NCBI GenBank assembly: GCA_015487615.1
Contig: WFPJ01000135.1
Span: forward strand, 1 to 32,974
Direction of reading: 5' to 3'
Source of the DNA: Aquificales bacterium
Lineage (GTDB): Bacteria > Aquificota > Aquificia > Aquificales > Aquificaceae
Length of the DNA stretch: 32,974 nt
This document shows, in pieces, positions 23,708 through 32,974 of this stretch; position 1 is the first letter of the stretch, and each line of letters opens with the position of its first letter. The notes beneath the pieces were generated by a model. It saw only the letters and a list, made by a program, of their open reading frames with translations. It was not told the origin of the DNA and did no database searches. The translations under genes were made by a program, and so were the position numbers.

Positions 23708-25403
23708 TTAACTTACCCCTCGTTTTAATATTGTTGACATAAAAAAGCATAACATCCTCTTCATCTTCAAGACGGGTGGGAACAATTTCCCCACCTTCAA
23801 CTTCCACATTTACATCCAAAGGTGCACCCTCAACACCCATCATGTAAAGGTAATTTGAAAGGTCCATAACGCTGAAAATGGGATTCTTGTAATCTATCCA
23901 TCCGCCGATCCTGTCAACAATCTCATCACTGCATACTATTACGCCTCCGAAAGCCTCCGCTTTTTCAAAGTCCTCCGTGATCACTGGCCTTTCATTGTCC
24001 TCATAAACAACATAGGGCTTTTTACCGTTTATAAGGGGAACTCCGAAATCCTTCCCTTTGCTTTTGAAATCTTTGTAAATGAGATCTATGTGTCTATCCT
24101 CTAAATCAAAGGCTGATATTATAAAGGCATTACCCATCCTATAAACCCTCGTATTTGAACTCAGGTAACCCCTAATTTCATCATAGCTTTCCTTTATATT
24201 TATAAGCTTTTCAATCTTTTCCCCAGCCCTGTTTATAGCTCCGTTGTAGTCTCCTATCTCCTCCTTACCATAGTTTATAATGCGATGAAGCATATCCGTA
24301 TCAATACCCTCAGTCAGCAAATCACTAACCAAGGTCTTTACATGATCAAGGCTTTCCGGCTTTATTACCACACCGTACTTACCGTAGTAATCAGGTATTT
24401 GCAGAAAATGTGAAACATCTATTACCGGCTTACCGAGGGCGAGGGCTTCGGAGACGAGTGTACTTCTTCCTGTTGTTATACATACATCAGAGGAAAACAA
24501 ATAGGGATAAACCTCCTCATCATGAACATGTATTAGATTATGCTTTTTACTTCCAATATTGTTTTTTATAGCATTTACCTGGGACAGATCCATTATGGGA
24601 TGATACTTGAATATGATATTGAGCCTGGGCAAACTTTCTATTTTCTCAATAATAAGCTTAAAAAGATCAATAACAGTCTGTTTTATATCCGCAAAGGAGA
24701 TAATAATAAGTAATGTGGGTCTGCCTCCTTCTATTCCCTTTTCTTTCTTAAAAGAGGAGAGAAAATTATTATCAAATTCCCTTACCATTTTATCAAAGTA
24801 TGTGTTTCCCACAACTATAAGTCTGTGGGGGTTACTTCCTGCTTCTATAAGTAGGTCAGCAGTCTTTCTACTCAACAAAAGGTTAATAGAATAGTTGTTA
24901 TGATATTTAAACCAATAAAGTTTACTGTAATACATCCCCTCCTGGAAGGAAACAACCGGTATGTCGTTTGTGTAGCCTATGTAACCAAGGAGTTTTGACC
25001 ACATATTTGATTCATTTTGAAATACTATAAAGTCCGGTTTTTCCTTTTTAATAACACCGTCCCTGAAAATGTAGAAGTCTTCAAGTGTCCAACGGAAAAT
25101 CTTGGACATAACACTCATAAACCAAGCTGGACCTTCCGGATGGCTGTAGTAAATAGAAGAGAATCTCTTCCCCTCTTCCTTTATGTATCTTTTTATTTTA
25201 TCTTCAATCTCACTATTCATATACTCATATTCATACTTAAAGTCCAGCCCCCTATCTATACAGAAACTCTCATAGGCGGGCTCCTGACTCACACCGAGGT
25301 ATAAAACCTTCAAGCCTTTTTTCTCAAGATATTCAAGAACAGGATAGACAATTCTTTGGTGATGAGGGGGACCTATTAAATAAACACTCTTTTTTCCTTC
25401 CAC
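23667..25403 (-). CDS. GT-B-fold glycosyltransferase/epimerase-like protein with unknown C-terminal domain
   Basis: 578 residues, soluble. Residues about 1-420 look like a two-lobed GT-B protein. The N-terminal lobe starts with YLIGPPHHQRIVYPVLEYLE. The C-terminal lobe has IIFKYHPIMD and the donor-site-like SSDVCITTGRSTLVSEALALGKPVI, similar to UDP-GlcNAc 2-epimerase and CDP-glycerol glycerophosphotransferase-type proteins. Residues about 425-578 form an extra domain (TRVYRMGNAFIISAFDLED, later YMMGVEGAPLDVNVEVEGGE) that I do not recognise. The last 13 codons and stop lie within the start of the UbiD-like gene in another frame. It begins 11 bases after hemH. Sugar or lipid substrate cannot be read from sequence. 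Confidence 0.65.
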   Translation of the reverse strand: MEGKKSVYLIGPPHHQRIVYPVLEYLEKKGLKVLYLGVSQEPAYESFCIDRGLDFKYEYEYMNSEIEDKIKRYIKEEGKRFSSIYYSHPEGPAWFMSVMSKIFRWTLEDFYIFRDGVIKKEKPDFIVFQNESNMWSKLLGYIGYTNDIPVVSFQEGMYYSKLYWFKYHNNYSINLLLSRKTADLLIEAGSNPHRLIVVGNTYFDKMVREFDNNFLSSFKKEKGIEGGRPTLLIIISFADIKQTVIDLFKLIIEKIESLPRLNIIFKYHPIMDLSQVNAIKNNIGSKKHNLIHVHDEEVYPYLFSSDVCITTGRSTLVSEALALGKPVIDVSHFLQIPDYYGKYGVVIKPESLDHVKTLVSDLLTEGIDTDMLHRIINYGKEEIGDYNGAINRAGEKIEKLINIKESYDEIRGYLSSNTRVYRMGNAFIISAFDLEDRHIDLIYKDFKSKGKDFGVPLINGKKPYVVYEDNERPVITEDFEKAEAFGGVIVCSDEIVDRIGGWIDYKNPIFSVMDLSNYLYMMGVEGAPLDVNVEVEGGEIVPTRLEDEEDVMLFYVNNIKTRGKLNALQGSKGVYKEA

Positions 25404-25414
25404 AGTTATAAAGT

Positions 25415-26365
25415 TTACACCATTTCAAGTTTTTCAGCCTTCTCCGATGTTACAATTTCCGCTAAAGCCTTTATAAATGTCGGATGGGTACCAGGTGTTT
25501 CAACCCTTACATATTCTTTAATACCGCTCTCCTCTGCTATCTTTCTGTCTTGTATGTCAAGCTCATATAGTGTCTCAGAGTGTTCGCAAACAAAACTGAT
25601 GGGGACAACTATAAGCCTTTTTATACCCTCCCTTCCGAGACGAACTATGATCTCTTCCGTTGAAGGTTCAAGCCACTTGGCGGGACCTACCTTACTCTGG
25701 TAAGAAAGCATATATCTTCCATGACCAAGTGCCTCCACAATCATTCTTACCGTTTCCTCCGTTTCCTTCTGATATGTATCCCCCCTCTCCACCATACTCT
25801 TGGGAATTGAATGGGCGGAGAATAAAAGAAAATCATTTTCATCCTTTATATACTTTTTGATAATGTCAACCCATGCGGAGATAAAGGTAGGATTATTATA
25901 AAATCTCTTTACTACCTTAACATTTATATCAACACCCAATTTTTTTATGGTTCTTCTAAGCTCATTTATGGCGGAAAGGGTTGTTGAGAAGCTGAACTGG
26001 GGATAAAGGGGAAAGAATATTACATCCCTTATGCCCTCGGAGATTATCTCCTCCACCGCTTCTTTTATGAAAGGTTTTGAATATCTCATGGCAACGGTAA
26101 CATGGTAGCCTTCCCCCAATATCTTTTTGAGGGCTTCAGCCTGTTTTAGGGTTTCCTCAAGTATGGGAGACTTCCCGCCTATCTTCCTGTAATACTCCGC
26201 TGATTTTGGTGCCCTTAATCGGGATATAAGAAGTGCCAGAGGCTTTTGAAGAAGGGAAGGCAAGGGGAATATATCGGGATCGGAAAAGAGATTATAAAGG
26301 AAGGACTTTACTTCTTCAAGGTTTCTTGGACCCCCGAGATTTACCAGAATAACAGCCTTTCGCAT
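25415..26365 (-). CDS. hemH: Ferrochelatase
   Basis: 316 residues, the usual bacterial length. It inserts Fe2+ into protoporphyrin IX (or acts in the coproporphyrin branch). The N-terminus AVILVNLGGPRNLEEVKSFLYNLFSDPDI is the ferrochelatase signature. The metal-site His is in LLFSAHSIPKSMVERGD, and the second acidic site is in PISFVCEHSETLYELD. No transmembrane tail and no cluster Cys set are seen. The site AGGGAAG (26377-26371) lies five bases upstream of the ATG. First gene of a minus-strand run with the GT-B-like and UbiD-like genes. HemN, the enzyme two steps earlier in the classical route, is at 13283-14653; its presence supports the protoporphyrin route. Confidence 0.96.
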   Translation of the reverse strand: MRKAVILVNLGGPRNLEEVKSFLYNLFSDPDIFPLPSLLQKPLALLISRLRAPKSAEYYRKIGGKSPILEETLKQAEALKKILGEGYHVTVAMRYSKPFIKEAVEEIISEGIRDVIFFPLYPQFSFSTTLSAINELRRTIKKLGVDINVKVVKRFYNNPTFISAWVDIIKKYIKDENDFLLFSAHSIPKSMVERGDTYQKETEETVRMIVEALGHGRYMLSYQSKVGPAKWLEPSTEEIIVRLGREGIKRLIVVPISFVCEHSETLYELDIQDRKIAEESGIKEYVRVETPGTHPTFIKALAEIVTSEKAEKLEMV

Positions 26366-26403
26366 TTAAACTTCCCTAAGTATTACCGATAAATAATATT
26401 ACC

Positions 26404-26508
26404 ATGAAGAAGGAAATAAAAAACATTCTCCTCTGGGCCTTGGGGCTTGCGGGTATATATTGGCTGAGCGCGGGCCTTGTAATGGCCGCTATGATAAAGT
26501 TACTTTAG
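26404..26508 (+). CDS. 34-residue single-span membrane protein
   Basis: A short reading frame, ATG at 26404 to TAG at 26506-26508, in the space between hemH and the HMA gene. It encodes a basic N-terminus (MKKEIKN) followed by one strongly hydrophobic helix (ILLWALGLAGIYWLSAGLVM) and the tail AAMIKLL. The codons look ordinary and the gene fills an otherwise empty interval, but there is no Shine-Dalgarno site. I do not recognise it. Small single-span subunits of respiratory complexes look like this, but nothing nearby supports a partner. Its stop overlaps that of the convergent HMA gene. Confidence 0.5.
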   Translation: MKKEIKNILLWALGLAGIYWLSAGLVMAAMIKLL

Positions 26509-26783
26509 AATTTTTTCTCATCAAGAATTTTACCTTTATAATCCCCCGCCTTACTTATTGCATTAAGGATATCTTTACCCTTAACATTTTCCTCAGCGAC
26601 AACAACAGCCATTTTGTTATCAAGGTAAGCTTTAACCCATTTAACTCCCTCAAGCTGGCTTATTGCCTTTTTCACAGCAACAGGACACATCTTACAATAC
26701 ATACCTTCAACATCAATAACAAAAACCTTATCCGCCCATATAAAACCTGCTAACACAAGAGAAAGAATGAACAAACGCACCAT
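26505..26783 (-). CDS. Secreted heavy-metal-associated (HMA/MerP-like) protein
   Basis: 92 residues: signal peptide (MVRLFILSLVLAGFIWA), then one HMA ferredoxin-like domain with the metal motif MYCKMC in VEGMYCKMCPVAVKKAI. CxxC HMA domains bind Cu(I) or Hg(II). Being exported, it resembles MerP or periplasmic copper chaperones rather than cytosolic CopZ. GGAGGG (26797-26791) overlaps the stop codon of the CsoR-type gene 12 bases upstream, so the two are one transcription unit. Copper is the likely metal because of its regulator neighbour. Confidence 0.85.
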   Translation of the reverse strand: MVRLFILSLVLAGFIWADKVFVIDVEGMYCKMCPVAVKKAISQLEGVKWVKAYLDNKMAVVVAEENVKGKDILNAISKAGDYKGKILDEKKF

Positions 26784-26795
26784 GCCAAAACCCTC

Positions 26796-27086
26796 CTACT
26801 TTTTTAACAACGTTTTAACAGCTTCTATGAATTCATTAAAGGCTTCCACATTCCCTTCCGCAACAGAAGGTTTTATACAGTATTCCACATGATCCTCAAG
26901 GAATTTGTAGGCAACAGAAGAAAGGGCTGACTTCACAGCGGATATCTGAACAAGTATCTCTTCACAGCTTCTACCTTCCCTTATCATACCTTGGATACCC
27001 CTTATCTGACCTTCTATGCGGGCAAGCCTGTCAAGGACAGCTTTAACGCTTTCCTGCGGTAGGTTATATGTACACCTCTCCTTCAT
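26796..27086 (-). CDS. csoR: CsoR-type copper-sensing repressor (CsoR/RcnR/FrmR family)
   Basis: 96 residues, all-alpha. It contains VLDRLARIEGQIRGIQGMI, the DNA-contact helix of the family. The ligand pattern is Cys41, His66 and Cys70 (RSCEEIL ... LEDHVEYC), with spacings of 25 and 4, the same as the Cu(I) triad C36-H61-C65 of CsoR. The second Cys distinguishes it from RcnR (His) and FrmR. An extra Cys5 is present near the N-terminus. It should repress itself and the HMA gene until Cu(I) binds. The ATG has no upstream Shine-Dalgarno site; a site-like AAGGAGAGGTG lies inside codons 2-5 with no start codon properly placed after it. A candidate operator lies 18 bases upstream. Confidence 0.88.
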   Translation of the reverse strand: MKERCTYNLPQESVKAVLDRLARIEGQIRGIQGMIREGRSCEEILVQISAVKSALSSVAYKFLEDHVEYCIKPSVAEGNVEAFNEFIEAVKTLLKK

Positions 27087-27103
27087 AGTTGTCCAGTTTA
27101 CAT

Positions 27104-27114
27104 ATACCCGGTAT
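27104..27114. promoter_or_regulatory. Candidate CsoR operator (perfect 11-bp inverted repeat)
   Basis: ATACC-C-GGTAT is a perfect palindrome around one base, located 18-28 bases upstream of the csoR start codon. CsoR operators are short palindromes with G/C tracts flanked by TA-rich ends, so the shape fits, although the spacer here is shorter than in well-studied sites. It is the only notable symmetry in this intergenic region. Confidence 0.4.
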
Positions 27115-27132
27115 CCGTATATATGATTTTTG

Positions 27133-27867
27133 TCATTCTCCTAATCTCTTACACATATCCCTAACCACATGCTCCCTGCCTTCCTTCTTTTTCAATACCA
27201 CAGAGGCGGAACCGATGGTAAATTCCAGCTCCATCTTAACAGGTATATTAATACGGGGATCAACCCACACCACCCACTCACCTGTAGGCTTTATAATACC
27301 GCTCGTTATTATACGGGGTTTCATCTCAACAACAAGTGAATCTCCTTCGTCACCGTACCCGGTAACAAAAAATGGAACATTATAAACATTACCGTCATAG
27401 AATATGGGCAATGTACCCGCCTTTTTTTTAAAGGCGTAGCAATAAAGTATCAGGGATGCGTATATAGGATCGTAAGCTTTTACATGATTGTGCTTTACAA
27501 CCCTTGTATACTCTATATCCTTTTTATTTCCTTTATACTTAACCACATACATAGTAACATCTCCCTTTTCAAAGTAATAGAACATATCCCTCTTATAATT
27601 GCCTTCTTCCTGAAGCAAGAAGAAACTGAAAGAGTCTAAATCCCTCCTTACTATTGATTTACCGTAATTGTTTATCCTATAAAGAAGATTGCCTATACCG
27701 TCCGTCGTAATATAAGCTTCTATCTCCATATAATTACCTAAATCCCTGTAAAAAACACATGAATGGGCAACGGGGAAGAAAAAGAAATAAGCCTTGTAAC
27801 ATGTACTCAAAGTCTCCGCAAGTGTTATATAAAATAGGGCAAATATCAAAAAGAATAACACCCTCAT
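27133..27867 (-). CDS. Secreted DUF3108-like protein
   Basis: 244 residues with a signal peptide ([17 protein letters not shown]). It is mainly beta-strands. The pattern [21 protein letters not shown], then YNVPFF and [30 protein letters not shown], matches DUF3108 envelope proteins ('D..s.l.y.R', then 'vWlt....r.Pv.......g.......L'). Function unknown; the family is periplasmic and often found with cell-envelope genes. Its start overlaps the upstream membrane-protein stop (ATGA, 27864-27867), making it the last member of a four-gene minus-strand operon led by the sugar isomerase. Confidence 0.65.
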   Translation of the reverse strand: MRVLFFLIFALFYITLAETLSTCYKAYFFFFPVAHSCVFYRDLGNYMEIEAYITTDGIGNLLYRINNYGKSIVRRDLDSFSFFLLQEEGNYKRDMFYYFEKGDVTMYVVKYKGNKKDIEYTRVVKHNHVKAYDPIYASLILYCYAFKKKAGTLPIFYDGNVYNVPFFVTGYGDEGDSLVVEMKPRIITSGIIKPTGEWVVWVDPRINIPVKMELEFTIGSASVVLKKKEGREHVVRDMCKRLGE

Positions 27868-28460
27868 TTTCTACTAAAGATAAAACCGACAAGTGGCGGT
27901 AGCCAGCAGAGATTCGCCGCTATTGTCTCAAGGGCTACAAGTACATTTTTATCAGGGGAAAATCCTAATATACGAACCGTTAACAGTCCTACAGGAACAA
28001 TTAGCACAACAAGAAGACTTGTAAGCATTACGGGATTTTTGAAGTAAGACTTTAATGCGGGTAAAAGGGCTCCCTCTTTCTTTCTTAGGTATATAAATCC
28101 GCTTATATTAGCACCTATCTGGTCGCTCATCGCATAAAGGTAAGGTATATAAAAACCTTGCCAAGAGTAAACATCTACGCCGAGAAATCTGCTTGTAAAA
28201 TCTACAAACCAAGGGAAAGTCATGCCGATGAATTTGCCCCACCCGTAAGCCTCCGCCATTGATAGACTTTTTTTCTTTAGCCTCTGTTTTACAGCATATA
28301 TGCCCTCAAATATACTTTCCCCTTCCCCCGAAAAAACCCTTACCATCCACTCCACAATGGGGTTCTGGACAATACCGAGATAATCAAATAAGAACGCCAA
28401 AAAGAGACCTATAACATAACCGGTTACGGTGTATATGATTAATTCCTTAAATTCTTCCAT
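27864..28460 (-). CDS. Integral membrane protein of unknown function
   Basis: 198 residues. Hydrophobic spans are at about 7-27 ([19 protein letters not shown]), a weaker one near 75-90, and two at about 147-195 ([21 protein letters not shown], then [15 protein letters not shown]). The middle has a basic stretch ([11 protein letters not shown]) and aromatic-rich [18 protein letters not shown] do not recognise a family. It starts one base after the alaS stop and overlaps the DUF3108-like gene by four bases, so it is likely co-expressed with that secreted protein, perhaps as a partner in the envelope (inference). Confidence 0.8.
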   Translation of the reverse strand: MEEFKELIIYTVTGYVIGLFLAFLFDYLGIVQNPIVEWMVRVFSGEGESIFEGIYAVKQRLKKKSLSMAEAYGWGKFIGMTFPWFVDFTSRFLGVDVYSWQGFYIPYLYAMSDQIGANISGFIYLRKKEGALLPALKSYFKNPVMLTSLLVVLIVPVGLLTVRILGFSPDKNVLVALETIAANLCWLPPLVGFIFSRK

Positions 28461-28461
28461 T

Positions 28462-31095
<2,634 letters not shown>

Positions 31096-31104
31096 TCAAC
31101 TACC

Positions 31105-32055
31105 CTACTTTGAAAGTTCTGATTTAATATAGTCAATTACCTTCACGGGAATAGGATCAAAACCATAAAGCTCCGCTATGTGATAGCTGACCCAATCACC
31201 TATGCTTATAAGATAGAGTATCCTTGAGAGATAAGAGTTACCCTTACCCTCAAGCACATAGGGGTTAACACCTAGTCTTTTTAGTACATCCTCCGTTATC
31301 TTTACCCTTAGCCTTATCCTCGGATGATCTTCCGGATCACTCATCAGTAAAAATGAACACTTTGCCCTCACCTCCGCATTGTCCAATCCCACAACCTCAT
31401 TATGATGCATCTCAGGAAGCACCGCATAGTAACACTGGGTCTTTCCGTTCTCATTCATCTGAGTCTTCCATCTGAATGCAACTACTTCCGTGCTCATGGT
31501 AGCGTAAATAACGGGTAAATAACTGTAAAATCTTCCCGCAATTGTCTTTGCGGTTTCATGGATTTCATCCCTGTTCTTTACGAGGTTATCCCTTATATCC
31601 TCCATCTCCCCCCTCTTTATACCGAAAAGGCAGAGGATTTTTGAAAGCATAAATCCCAATGCGTATCTGGGAGGCCACCCTTCGGGAATGGAAAGATACA
31701 TACACCCCTCAGAAATTGCTCTCTCTTTTAATTTTCCTCCAGAACTTATACATATAGGCTTTATTCCCCTCTTTATAGATTCATCAAATATATAAAGGGT
31801 CTCCTCCGTATTTCCGCTGTAGCTTGTACAGACTACGATATAATTGTTGTCAATATAGGAAGGAAGCTCGTATCCCCTTATAGAAAAAACAGGGTGGGGG
31901 TAGCCCGCTTTCTCCAACCACACCTTTGCTATATCGCCCACTATTCCCGAACCGCCCATACCACTGAAGACTATGCCCTTTCCCGTTTCTCCGAGATGTA
32001 AATCCTCATACACCAACTGATCAACAAAACCTTCTATCATCTCCCTTGCTTTCAT
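31105..32055 (-). CDS. Bifunctional phosphoglucose/phosphomannose isomerase
   Basis: 316 residues, the size of the archaeal/thermophile PGI/PMI family. A SIS sugar-binding fold has FSGMGGSGIVGDIAK and VVCTSYSGNTEETL, the phosphosugar loops of this family. The C-terminal part (EMHHNEVVGLDN) contains the Glu and His used in isomerisation, and LYLISIGDWVSYHIAEL is the conserved end. It interconverts glucose-6-P or mannose-6-P with fructose-6-P, serving gluconeogenesis and polysaccharide supply in an autotroph. GAGGAGGTTTGGT precedes the ATG, a strong ribosome-binding site. First gene of the operon with alaS, divergent from glyQ across 48 bases. Confidence 0.9.
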   Translation of the reverse strand: MKAREMIEGFVDQLVYEDLHLGETGKGIVFSGMGGSGIVGDIAKVWLEKAGYPHPVFSIRGYELPSYIDNNYIVVCTSYSGNTEETLYIFDESIKRGIKPICISSGGKLKERAISEGCMYLSIPEGWPPRYALGFMLSKILCLFGIKRGEMEDIRDNLVKNRDEIHETAKTIAGRFYSYLPVIYATMSTEVVAFRWKTQMNENGKTQCYYAVLPEMHHNEVVGLDNAEVRAKCSFLLMSDPEDHPRIRLRVKITEDVLKRLGVNPYVLEGKGNSYLSRILYLISIGDWVSYHIAELYGFDPIPVKVIDYIKSELSK

Positions 32056-32103
32056 ACCAAACCTCCTCTGTCTCCTCGCTAATATTTTAATAGAATATTA
32101 CTC

Positions 32104-32958
32104 ATGTATTTTCAGGACCTGATTATAAACCTACAAAAGTTTTGGGCGGAAAAGGGATGCGTAATAATGCAACCCTACGATATAGAAGTGGGAGCGGGTA
32201 CTATGAACCCCGCAACCTTTCTTAAAGTGCTTGAGGAAGGCAAATGGTACACAGCCTATGTGGAGCCTTCAAGAAGGCCTCAAGATGGAAGATACGGAGA
32301 GAACCCGAACCGTCTTCAACACTACTTCCAGTTTCAAGTAATCCTGAAACCAGCCCCCGAAAACTCACAAGACATATACCTTGAAAGTCTTGAATACTTG
32401 GGAATAAATATAAGGGAACACGATATAAGATTTGTTGAGGATGACTGGGAATCTCCTTCCCTCGGTGCATGGGGTCTCGGGTGGGAAGTTTGGCTTGACG
32501 GAATGGAGATAACTCAGTTCACTTATTTCCAGCAAGCGGGTGGTCTTGATTTAAAGGAAATAAGCCTTGAGATAACATACGGTCTTGAAAGGCTTGCCAT
32601 GTATCTTCAGGAAAAAGACAATGTTTTTGATCTTATGTGGAACGAAGAAACAACTTACGGTGAAATATACAAGAGGGCGGAATACGAATGGAGTAAATAT
32701 AACTTTGAAAAATCAAATCCTGAAACACTTTTTAAACTTTATGAAATATACGAATCGGAAGTTGACAGGCTTATTGATGAAGGAATGGTATTGCCCGCCT
32801 ACGATTTCTTACTAAAATGTTCTCATACATTCAATCTCCTTGATGCAAGGGGAGTTATATCCGTTCAGGAAAGGGCGAGATATATAAGAAGACTTAGCAA
32901 CAGAGCAAAAAGGATAGCGGAACTTTACAAAGAAACAAAAATAGGCGTCAAATCTTAA
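32104..32958 (+). CDS. glyQ: Glycyl-tRNA synthetase alpha subunit
   Basis: 284 residues, the normal alpha-subunit length of the bacterial alpha2beta2 enzyme. It opens [20 protein letters not shown] and has [34 protein letters not shown] and [13 protein letters not shown], the class II catalytic motifs binding ATP and glycine. It is complete, with 16 bases left before the window edge; glyS would be expected elsewhere. No Shine-Dalgarno site precedes the ATG, and an AT-rich TAGAAT (32091-32096) sits eight bases before it, so a very short leader is possible. Confidence 0.97.
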   Translation: MYFQDLIINLQKFWAEKGCVIMQPYDIEVGAGTMNPATFLKVLEEGKWYTAYVEPSRRPQDGRYGENPNRLQHYFQFQVILKPAPENSQDIYLESLEYLGINIREHDIRFVEDDWESPSLGAWGLGWEVWLDGMEITQFTYFQQAGGLDLKEISLEITYGLERLAMYLQEKDNVFDLMWNEETTYGEIYKRAEYEWSKYNFEKSNPETLFKLYEIYESEVDRLIDEGMVLPAYDFLLKCSHTFNLLDARGVISVQERARYIRRLSNRAKRIAELYKETKIGVKS

Positions 32959-32974
32959 TAAGAGTTTTTGTTTA

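Overview
This window is ordinary, densely packed chromosome of a thermophilic, autotrophic member of the Aquificaceae (Hydrogenobacter/Thermocrinis/Aquifex-like). The main reason is the stand-alone citryl-CoA lyase gene at 3148-3930, the hallmark of the two-enzyme citrate-cleavage branch of the reductive TCA cycle in that family. Supporting signs are the purine-rich, AGA/AGG-heavy codon use, Lys/Glu-rich proteins, frequent ATGA/TGATG junctions and almost no intergenic DNA. No stretch over 300 bases lacks a gene. I saw no tRNA, rRNA, CRISPR array, insertion sequence or prophage gene. The genus is inference.

Layout. 1-3093 (minus): secreted thioredoxin-fold protein, TolC-like outer-membrane protein, a very short HlyD-type adaptor with no pump, then a subtilisin-family protease running off the left edge. 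3148-6030 (plus): citryl-CoA lyase, argininosuccinate synthase and a secreted beta-helix protein. 6035-8481 (minus): LL-diaminopimelate aminotransferase, coupled to an unusual cytosolic CBS/degenerate-GGDEF/Cache-like sensor. 8567-12588 (plus): a nitrate-assimilation operon of a tandem PII fusion, a NarK/NrtP transporter and a molybdopterin nitrate reductase, behind a near-perfect sigma-54 promoter. 12596-16831 (plus): site-2 protease, HemN, an orphan OppF-type ATPase and a CorC/CNNM-type membrane protein. 16933-20430: dnaE. 20414-21499 (minus): pheA. 21559-22260 (plus): a sirtuin. 22247-26365 (minus): hemH, a GT-B-like protein and a UbiD-family decarboxylase. 26404-26508: a 34-residue membrane ORF. 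26505-27086 (minus): CsoR-type copper sensor and a secreted HMA protein. 27133-32055 (minus): sugar-phosphate isomerase, alaS, an unknown membrane protein and a DUF3108-like secreted protein. 32104-32958 (plus): glyQ.

Themes. Carbon fixation (ccl), nitrogen assimilation under probable RpoN control, anaerobic heme synthesis (hemN, hemH), quinone synthesis (ubiD-like) and copper handling (csoR/HMA) fit a respiratory chemolithoautotroph. The strongest candidate for something under-described is the nitrate operon: a two-PII polypeptide, NifI2-like half then NifI1-like half, encoded first behind a -24/-12 promoter so close to its start codon that the mRNA would be almost leaderless. Second is the CBS/GGDEF-like/Cache-like cytosolic sensor coupled to dapL. 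Third is the pump-less TolC/adaptor/thioredoxin set beside a subtilase.
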